The notes under the pieces were generated by a model. The model was given only the letters and a program-made list of their open reading frames with translations. It did not search any database and had not been told where the DNA came from. Made by a program: the position numbers and the translations under genes. From Neonectria sp. B-13 (taxonomy: Eukaryota > Ascomycota > Sordariomycetes > Hypocreales > Nectriaceae), in the NCBI GenBank assembly GCA_002682825.1, contig NOKP01000005.1, forward strand, positions 1,240,001-1,304,000: 64,000 bases of DNA, given 5' to 3'. Positions 56,828 to 64,000 of this stretch are shown here, piece by piece. The stretch's first letter is position 1. Every line of letters starts with the position of its first letter.

Positions 56828-58969
56828 AAGAACACCAATCCACCTGTGTCAGACTTTGTTGAGGGTTTCGATGACATAGAGGCCTGCACTTCACAATTGA
56901 TACTGCTTGTCACGCTTTTCCTAGAGGGCTTCATTGGAAAGTATTCACGGTCACGTAATGTTCACCAGGCCTGACTTAAAATTTTGGTGTTATGCTTGTA
57001 GTGCTTCAATGTCTGGGAAGAAGACGACTTATTCGTAGTCGACCTCTGGTGGTCCATCATTGAGATAGAACCAGAGTGTATACCAAGACTTAGGCTAAGA
57101 TGTTATCGCTGTTATTAAAGCTATCCTAGGGGGTTTAGTTAAGTTGATTCTTTTTAAACCTGCACTACCTAATCATACTCACAACTTAACTTTGTATTTC
57201 TATTCAAGTATTACTATTACTGATGGAAGCTTAAGATTCAACTGCTAAACCTCTTACCAAAGTGAGCAAATCTTATAAAAGACAAGTCTCTGGACTACTA
57301 GAAGCCTTGACAACAATTCCAAGAACTGTAGAATAGCTTTTCATTCTGTATGCGCATTATTACCATTAGGGCGATGGTTAGCTGGTAGCCATATACTGCG
57401 ATGTCTATTCCATGTAATCCAGCACCTGTCAGGGTTCAAACCACAATAAAAGAAAAGTAACATCCTCAAAGGAGCAGAATGGATTATCTGCATGCTGAAC
57501 ACCGAACATGCCTCGGTCAGTTTGAATGGTTGAAATCACTCATGCCTGTTATAACGGTATGAGAAGCCTCATCACTACATCATCACCTTAAACCTAACGT
57601 ATTACAAGACCTTACCGATATCACCGACAACAACCTCTGAGAATATAGCGTATCCCTTCATCAGATGATACCTGAGAAGGGCTATCGATACATCGGGTTT
57701 GTGTGAATGAATCTACTTGAGCTATACTCAGATCCCGTGATAAGCAATGGGGAGTTCATCAGCCTACTTGAGCCCAGTCGGAAAGAACTGACGAGTCTTT
57801 ATGGCGATCCCAACTTCGAATAGAGGCCGTGGGGATGAGGATGCTTCGGGATGGCCAGGCTGTGACTTCTACAGAAGATGTAGCTCCTATGGCCTCCAAC
57901 GGCTTGTCCTCCTCCTCTAAGAGTGCGTGTGCTTTGATTATTTCTTTTGTGAGCGTGAGTGCTGATGCCTCGTGGCGTTGGCGATAAGGAGTAGCCTTGA
58001 AGGGGTGTGAGGACGTGTAGTCTAAGTCCTCGCCGCCTCGACTTTGTGCAGTTGTCTCCACTGCAAGCTATCCTTAATTCCTTGTCCTCTAGTTCACGCC
58101 TGACGACCTTGTTGAACACGTTACTCTTGTTCGTTCTGTCTCTATTTATCTTTCACTTGCTATGCTCTTGATGCATCATGATGCCCAGTGCTACTTCACT
58201 GTATTTTGCATGCGCTTTAGTCTATCCGCGACCTATGAGTTTCATATCTCGCCCACATTCTTCAATCCCTAAGGAGGTCATTTCTCTCTTTCGCTTTACA
58301 ACTCCTCGTGCTTCTCTGTCGTATCCCTTTCGGTAGGTGCGAGACCATTCGGTGAATCTCAAGTAAGCCCAGTCTTACTGACCTTAGAAAAGTTGTGGTC
58401 GTGGCAAGGTGGCCGGAGCCGAGCCGTAGCGAAGAATGCGCATCTAAATGTAATGGGTGGGTTAACGGCCGTCACACTACAGTGATGTTGAATTACTATT
58501 TGGTAATATCACGTTTACGACTCGTAGCTGCTTAGATGTCGAATGAGTACCTTGTAATGTCGTGATGCTTGCATCCACTATGGACTACATGTCTTGAAAG
58601 TGGTAATATCACTCACTATATTCGTGTGCATGTAGCTAGCTAGAAGAAGGGCATAACCTATGTCTCTTCGGGCATGGCCAGGCATCCTTATTCTTACAAA
58701 TCAGGTGTGGATGGGGATGTCAGCCGATGTAACAGCCGGCAACCCCGGTCCATCAAAACATGGAATGTGGGAAAAGCTCCGGGTGGAGTCACGACTCAAA
58801 TCGATAGTTTGCGGAGAACGATTACGTGCTTCCGATGCCAAGGAAACCTAGAGCATTTAAATAGACAGAAGAATAAAGCATGGCCAATATTTAATGCCAT
58901 GTGGGGTCCCAGCTTGATGATTTGAACCGTATTGACATTGAAGCTAACGGCAGTTTTGCACCCTTCACG
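56828..58969. other. Gene-poor region of 2.1 kb
   Basis: No confident gene. One minus-strand frame at 57759-58061 is listed separately as weak. The part 57,000-57,300 is moderately AT-rich. Confidence 0.45.
57759..58061 (-). CDS. Weak hypothetical ORF, 100 aa
   Basis: A minus-strand frame with ATG at 58061, balanced composition and a helical middle part (LTKEIIKAHALLEEEDKPLE). There is no signal peptide, known domain or intron evidence. It could be a small gene or chance; an overlapping frame of similar length argues for caution. Confidence 0.2.
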   Translation of the reverse strand: METTAQSRGGEDLDYTSSHPFKATPYRQRHEASALTLTKEIIKAHALLEEEDKPLEAIGATSSVEVTAWPSRSILIPTASIRSWDRHKDSSVLSDWAQVG

Positions 58970-60643
58970 ATGAGCCAACCGAGCGAATCAAATGCTGCTC
59001 GCAAAAAGACTTGGATTATTAACGCCTTTGCGATGAATCAGCCTTCATATGTTGCACCAGGTAGGACTCATAATTCATATCAAACATAGTAGATTGACCT
59101 GCTGTTGTTTGCTATACTATATACTCACCACCTGGCGCAGGCCTTTGGAGGCATCCTCGCAACCAGAATGCACGCTACAATGAAATTAGTTACTGGATCG
59201 AACTAGCCAAGCTCCTCGAAGGCAACTTCCACGCCATCTTCTTAGCAGATGTCTTGGGACCTTATGATGTCTACAAAGGGCCGAGAAATTTCAGACCCGT
59301 CTTGGCTGGAGCAGCTCAATTCCCGGTTTCAGACCCTTCGTAAGTTGCTTAGCAGCTTGAAACTGACCTTCGAGCTGATCTACTACCCTAGTCTTGTGAT
59401 TTCCGCTATGGCAGCGGTGACTAAGTCTTTGTCCTTTGGTCTGACAGCTTCCACTACATATGAAGCGCCGTATGCACTGGCGCGGCGGTTTGCCACTCTT
59501 GATCACCTCACCAATGGGCGAATTGCTTGGAACGTAGTTACGAGCTACCTTGACAGTGCTGCTAAGAGCTTTGGTTTGAAGCAGGAGATTCCTCATGATG
59601 AGCGATATGCCATCGCCGACGAATTCCTAGAAGTCACCTATAAGCTGCTCGAAGGCTCTTGGAGGGACGATGCTGTGATCAAGGATGAGACCACGAGACA
59701 GTATACGCATCCTGATCGCGTCAGACGGATTGACCATGAGGGGTAAGTACTGGGGGGGAAAAACCCCCCAGCATAAAACAAAGCATTCAGTTATGGTCTG
59801 CGAAGTTCTTGGAAAGTTGCTAATATCAAGTCAAGCAAGTACTTCCGAGTTGCAGGCCCTCATTTGGTCGAGCCCTCGAGACAGCGAACGCCATTCATCT
59901 TCCAGGCCGGGGCCAGCAAAGCAGGCAAAGCCTTCGCCACCAAGCATGCGGAGGCCATGTTTCTCCCTGGCATGGATATCACACTTGTGAAGAAGCTAGT
60001 CACGAATATCCGCCAAACCGCTGTAGATCAAGGCCGGGACCCGCGAAGCCTAAAGCTCATTGCGGGTATCCACATCGTTCTTGCAGAGACCGACGAGAAG
60101 GCGCAGAGCAAGTACGAAGAGTATCTTTCTTACGCTGATACAGAAGGATCACTGGCCTTGTTCGGTGGCTGGACCGGTACAGACCTGTCTGAGTTCCCCG
60201 AAGATGCCGATTTCAAGTTCACGGGTCCCCCGGCTATGCAGAGTATGGTTGAGACTTGGAGTGAGACAATTCCCGGCAGTGACAACATCAAATGGACAAA
60301 GGCGCGAGTTGCGCAGGAGTTGGCGCTTGGAGGAGCGCACGCCCGAGCCGTCGGCTCTGCGAAGACGGTGGCCGATATCCTGGAGAAGTGGGTTGATGAG
60401 ACGGATATCGATGGTTTCAACTTCTCCTACGCCATCATACCGGGGGATTTGGAGGACCACGCTGAGTATCTTGTTCCGGAGCTCAAGGCTCGAGGAGTGT
60501 TTTGGGACCCTTCTTCTGCTGAGGGCAAGACGACGCGGGAGATCTTCTTGGGGGAGGGCGTTGCGCCGAATGGGAGGTTGAGCAGTGATCATCCAGGAGC
60601 TCAGTTTAAGTGGAATGCCGAGACCGAGGCTAGAAGCCAATAA
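58970..60643 (+). CDS. Luciferase-like FMN-dependent monooxygenase (NtaA/SnaA/DszA type)
   Basis: Exons 58970-59060, 59141-59339, 59392-59742 and 59836-60643 encode 482 aa, with introns of 80, 52 and 93 nt keeping phase. The start WIINAFAMNQPSYVAPGLWRH and the blocks FHAIFLADVLG, FGLTASTTYEAPYALARRFATLDHLTNGRIAWNVVTS, and FQAGASKAGKAFATKHAEAMF are the signature of group C two-component flavin monooxygenases. These include nitrilotriacetate and dibenzothiophene-sulfone monooxygenases. The enzyme uses FMNH2 from a separate reductase to oxidise small substrates; no reductase gene is adjacent. Length suits the family (430-480). The last intron carries a strong G/C hairpin next to its 5' splice site. 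Confidence 0.93.
59750..59771 (+). other. Hairpin in intron 3 of the luciferase-like monooxygenase gene
   Basis: CTGGGGGG pairs with CCCCCCAG (8-bp stem, 6-nt A-rich loop), seven bases after the start of a 93-nt intron, the longest I found in the window. Confidence 0.85.
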
Positions 60644-61952
60644 TTAGATGGCATCAGCACAGCTAGTAAGAAGCGGTGTATGGCCACGAATTCCACATGG
60701 TGTAGGTTCTCCTTGAAGGGGCATAGCAATTAAAAGAAATTGATTCAAATGGACAATGATAGCCTATATTGGCCTTTGCCCTTGGCTGCTCTTGACCTGC
60801 CCACTAATGAGCGATGAAACAGCTACTCTGGAGTGAAAGGCAAGACCAGCAGCACAAGAGCTTTTGATAAAGCTGTCGAGGCGGTGCTCAGCAATTAGTT
60901 TTCCTTTCCACAAGACTTCTAGTAGTTCTTCTCGGTACTTCGCCAGATGTGCATCCAGTGCAACGGCTAAATAGGGGCAGAACTCGTGATTATGCTGTTT
61001 GATAGGTAGTCTAGATAGAAGTTCGCCGACAAAGATGACCTGGTGTGGTGCGCTAGATAAGCCAGGCGTCTGTCAGTGCCCGCGCTAGGGGTGCTTGCAT
61101 TTTGAGGTTACCGCGGAACTATAGCGCAGTGCTTATCTGGCACACGACGCACGGCAGTCCTCGAAACGGGCACGATCAGCAGCAAAGGTCTTGTCCTCGG
61201 GATTCTGGATGATGGCGACTCCGCATCGTGTTGCTAGCTATTGTCGCCATGGATCAGTAGTGCAGAAGGTGGCGTCTGTTGCTAGTGAGAGGTGGGCCAG
61301 AGATGATATAGGACTAGGACTATACGCTTCGACGAGAGAGATACCTCGACTGGCTGGGAAAAGACCCAAAGAACACTGTAAAACACAAGACACTCCAACC
61401 ATGCGAGATTATCAACATGTCGCATCGTCCCCGGGCTTCGGACCGATTTACGGCACAGCACATCTACAGCGCCGGAGCAGAGCTCCTTGCAGACACTAGC
61501 GCGCTTGCGACTCCAAGGGCCTGTATCACGCAACAGAGGCCGTGAGCCTGCCAAGACGAAACGCCATACCCAGCGCCACGGAACTGCGGGGGAGCGCTTG
61601 GCCGTTCATAAGGAGTTGGCCGATGCTACACGGAGCATGCCGCAGGCTCCAGCAGTTGATGCAGGTTTTGCACGTTGCACATCTAGATGCAATCGGCCGC
61701 GTAAGTAGACGCACAGAGCTAGGGACTTTAGAATACGGGCTCTCCAGTTTGCCCCGAGATTAGCAAGTCTTGGGTAGTATTCCTCATTGCCGGGGTACAG
61801 TGGTGTCATTGGTGCAACCGTCTAATCGGCAGTCCAGGGTGTTTGATATATATATATACTAGACTTGCTCTGGTACAGGGAAAAGACGTAGAATCTGCAG
61901 GTATCGTCAAGGATCGACATAGGGACAGAAATCTGCACCGCCACCAAGGAAA
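60644..61952. other. Intergenic region of 1.3 kb
   Basis: Only short frames without recognisable domains. The right end is the promoter and leader of the UNC93-like gene, with a TATATATATA tract near 61,850. Confidence 0.4.
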
Positions 61953-63404
61953 ATGTCCGAATCCGAGGAGAAAGGCCCCGGCGACACGGGTGTTGTGGCA
62001 ACCGAGAAGGTATCTGGTAAGCGGAGTATTCATCCCAACGGCTGAAACAATCTTGCTAACACTCGAGCAGTCAAGTGGAACCGCTCGTCGTTCTACAATG
62101 CCACCATTCTGGGCATGTGCAGCTTTGCCGCACCGGGCTTGTGGGGAGCGATGAACTCGCTCGGCGCCGGAGGAGCCCAGAAGCCATACCTGGTCAACAC
62201 CGGAAACGCCCTCACTTTCGTCCTCATGATCATTTCATGCTGGTTCACCAGCGGTATCGTCAAGTACATCGGTATCAAGGGCGCCCTAATCGCTGGTACC
62301 ATCGGCTTCGCACCTTATAGCGCCGGTCTCTACCTGAACAACCGCTACGGAGTTGAGTGGCTCGTCATCTTCGGTGCGGCTTGCTGCGGTGTCTCGGCCG
62401 GTATCTTTTGGGCTGCGGAGGCGGCCATCGCCATCGGATATCCTGAGCCCAAGAACAGGGGCAAGCTGGTAGCCTACTGGCTCTCGTGGACCCGACTCGG
62501 ACAGATCCTCGGTGGTGCTATCAACCTGGGCCTCAACGCGGACCGCAACGAAGCTGGAAAGGTCTCGTACAAGGTCTATCTCATCTTCATTGCCCTGCAA
62601 TGCCTGGGTCCGTTTGCGGCACTCCTGCTCAACCGTCCGTCCAAAGTGCAGCGTAGCGACGGCAAGCCGGTCGACCTCTCCATCTTCGACAACCCTTGGA
62701 AGGAGTTTAAAGCTACGACACGGACCTTCTTGAGAGTCGAGTTCCTGCTGTTGGTTCTCTGGATCGGACAGGGTGTTTACTCGGAATCCATCTTCTTCAC
62801 ATACATTGCCCTTTGGTTCAGCGTTCGTGCGAGAGCCCTTGGGTCTTTCGTCTCGGGCATCGTTGCTGTCGTCGCCGGAAACCTTCTGGGTGTGTGGCTG
62901 GATCAGAACCAAATCGCCCTGAAGAAACGAGCCCGCTGGGCCTTTGCGGTCATCATGACCCTGCAGGGAGCGTGGTGGATATGGCTCACTATCAACGTGA
63001 CCGAGTTCAAACGAACCCAGCCCGTCTACGACTGGAGCGACCCGGGTTTCGGCCGCGCCTTCGGTGTTTTTGTCTTCCTGGTCTCGGGCTTCCAACTCAA
63101 CTACAACTTCGCCTTTTTCCTTATCGCACAGATCTCGAAGAGCCCCCAGGAGACAGTCCGCCTATCTGCTCTGCTGCGAGCAACTGAGTCGGGCTGGCAG
63201 GCTCTCAGTTACGGACTCGGCGCCGTCCCCATCTTTGCCACTGTGGGAAATCCTTACTTGAACTTTAGCCTCTGGGGTCTCTCGCTGTTTCCTGCGTGGC
63301 TCTCCATCAAGAAACTTGGTACCGCTCAACACACTTCAGTCGACCCCGTTGAGCGCGCCTCGATCGACCCAGAACATCAGACGGATACTATCTCATCTAA
63401 GTAA
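61953..63404 (+). CDS. UNC93-like major facilitator superfamily membrane protein
   Basis: Exons 61953-62016 and 62071-63404 (54-nt intron, GCTAAC branch) give 465 aa. The short first exon supplies a polar N-tail (MSESEEKGPGDTGVVATEKV). SFYNATILGMCSFAAPGLWGAMNSLGAGG opens the first helix and is the hallmark of the UNC93/DUF895 branch. GFAPYSAGLYLNN, GVSAGIFWAAEAAIAIGYPEPKNRGK and YWLSWTRLGQILGGAINLGLN follow. About 11 hydrophobic helices span the protein, split by a soluble loop near residues 195-220. Substrate is unknown; fungal relatives are predicted transporters of the plasma membrane or vacuole. The C-tail is polar. Confidence 0.92.
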
Positions 63405-64000
63405 GGTGGAATGACTTGGGAGGTAAAGGGACGATATACTCCAAGCCAGAATTAAGGCTTCTTCAGGGACCAACTTATGGGATATCAGCTCTAATGCATT
63501 GGCTATATATCTTACTGTTCAATCGGGACCTACTGATGTTAAGAAAGGTGATTCAAGACACGGGGTATTGAAATTTGATTCTACTCGTGTTATTTACAAC
63601 CTATTTCGATAACAGAGAATATCACTGTTTGCCCATCCCATTGATGACTTTGCACCTGTTTCTTAAAGATGCATAGCGTGACCTGGAAATTTAGTTTACT
63701 TGCTTGTTGCGTATCTGACATGAGTAAGTTCCTCAACGTAGCTGTGGCTGTGGACTACACAACTCATTAGTCCAACTCAGAGCTCAGATGAAATGATTAA
63801 ACAGTACGAAAAAAGTAAGCCATTCTGTCTTGACTTCGGGCTAATGATTATGAACGTTGGCGCACAGTTCTGGAACCGCTGTCGAACCAGGCTGTTTGTC
63901 GGGCTTAACAGCAGGCTGGATGCATATACTTTGAGGGGATACTCTTCTATCCCAGGTCTGAAATACAGGATGAAAGGATTACGAGCGAGGTCCAGGCTTG
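63405..64000. other. 3' flank of the UNC93-like gene
   Basis: About 600 bp to the right edge with no supported gene. Confidence 0.35.

Noticed and set aside
57361..57450. Possible tRNA (GGGTTCAAACC near 57,433)
   Set aside because: Resembles a T-loop arm, but no matching acceptor, D-arm or anticodon arm could be folded around it.
62286..63095. 269-codon minus-strand frame
   Set aside because: Antisense shadow of the UNC93-like membrane protein with no domain of its own.

Overview
The window is nuclear DNA from a filamentous ascomycete, probably a Sordariomycete. Genes are single and spaced, with introns of about 43-93 nt that mostly have GT...AG ends and CTAAC/CTGAC-like branch points. The protein set (Zn2Cys6 factor, Pth11-like receptor, GH5 and GH7 cellulases, NACHT-ankyrin NLR, DUF6594) is typical of such fungi. 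Two AT-rich tracts lack CpG entirely, and TGG-to-TAG nonsense changes occur in decayed genes; both look like repeat-induced point mutation (RIP). Exon structures below come from splice signals, reading phase and recalled family alignments, with no database search.

Region by region. 1-9.4 kb: a divergent G-alpha-like gene leaves the left edge, then a subtilisin-like protease, a relic of a nucleoside-phosphorylase NLR domain, and a secreted GH7 endoglucanase. 9.9-13 kb: a divergent pair, one gene joining a fungal NLR-type N-terminal domain to a retropepsin-like domain, the other a DUF6594 membrane protein; both use microexons. 13-32 kb: an accessory, decaying metabolic region. It holds a Baeyer-Villiger monooxygenase relic in two pieces on either side of an intact Old Yellow Enzyme gene and a Zn2Cys6 factor. 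Next come two alpha/beta hydrolases, relics of a zinc alcohol dehydrogenase and a cytochrome P450, an NAD(P)-binding protein and a Pth11-like receptor. 32-36 kb: a secreted ACMSD-like amidohydrolase and a Ser/Thr-rich surface protein.

36-42 kb holds phosphoketolase and a large catalase with a DJ-1-like tail, divergently transcribed. 42-49.3 kb holds two F-box-type proteins, a small secreted protein, a class I glutamine amidotransferase and a KdkA/APH-like kinase. 50-64 kb holds an NLR (fungal N-domain, NACHT, ankyrins), a GH5 cellulase with a GC-AG intron, a luciferase-like flavin monooxygenase and an UNC93-type transporter.

Three themes stand out. The first is a broken oxidative pathway: monooxygenase, dehydrogenase and P450 are dead, while ene-reductase, hydrolases and regulator survive. 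The most promising regulatory signal is tandem 8-bp CTCCG elements upstream of both the ene-reductase and the Zn2Cys6 gene. The second is self-recognition or cell-death modules: the NLR, the N-domain/retropepsin protein and the phosphorylase-domain relic. The third is plant-polymer degradation and secretion: GH5, GH7 and a small secreted protein. No rRNA, tRNA, CRISPR array or intact transposon was recognised.
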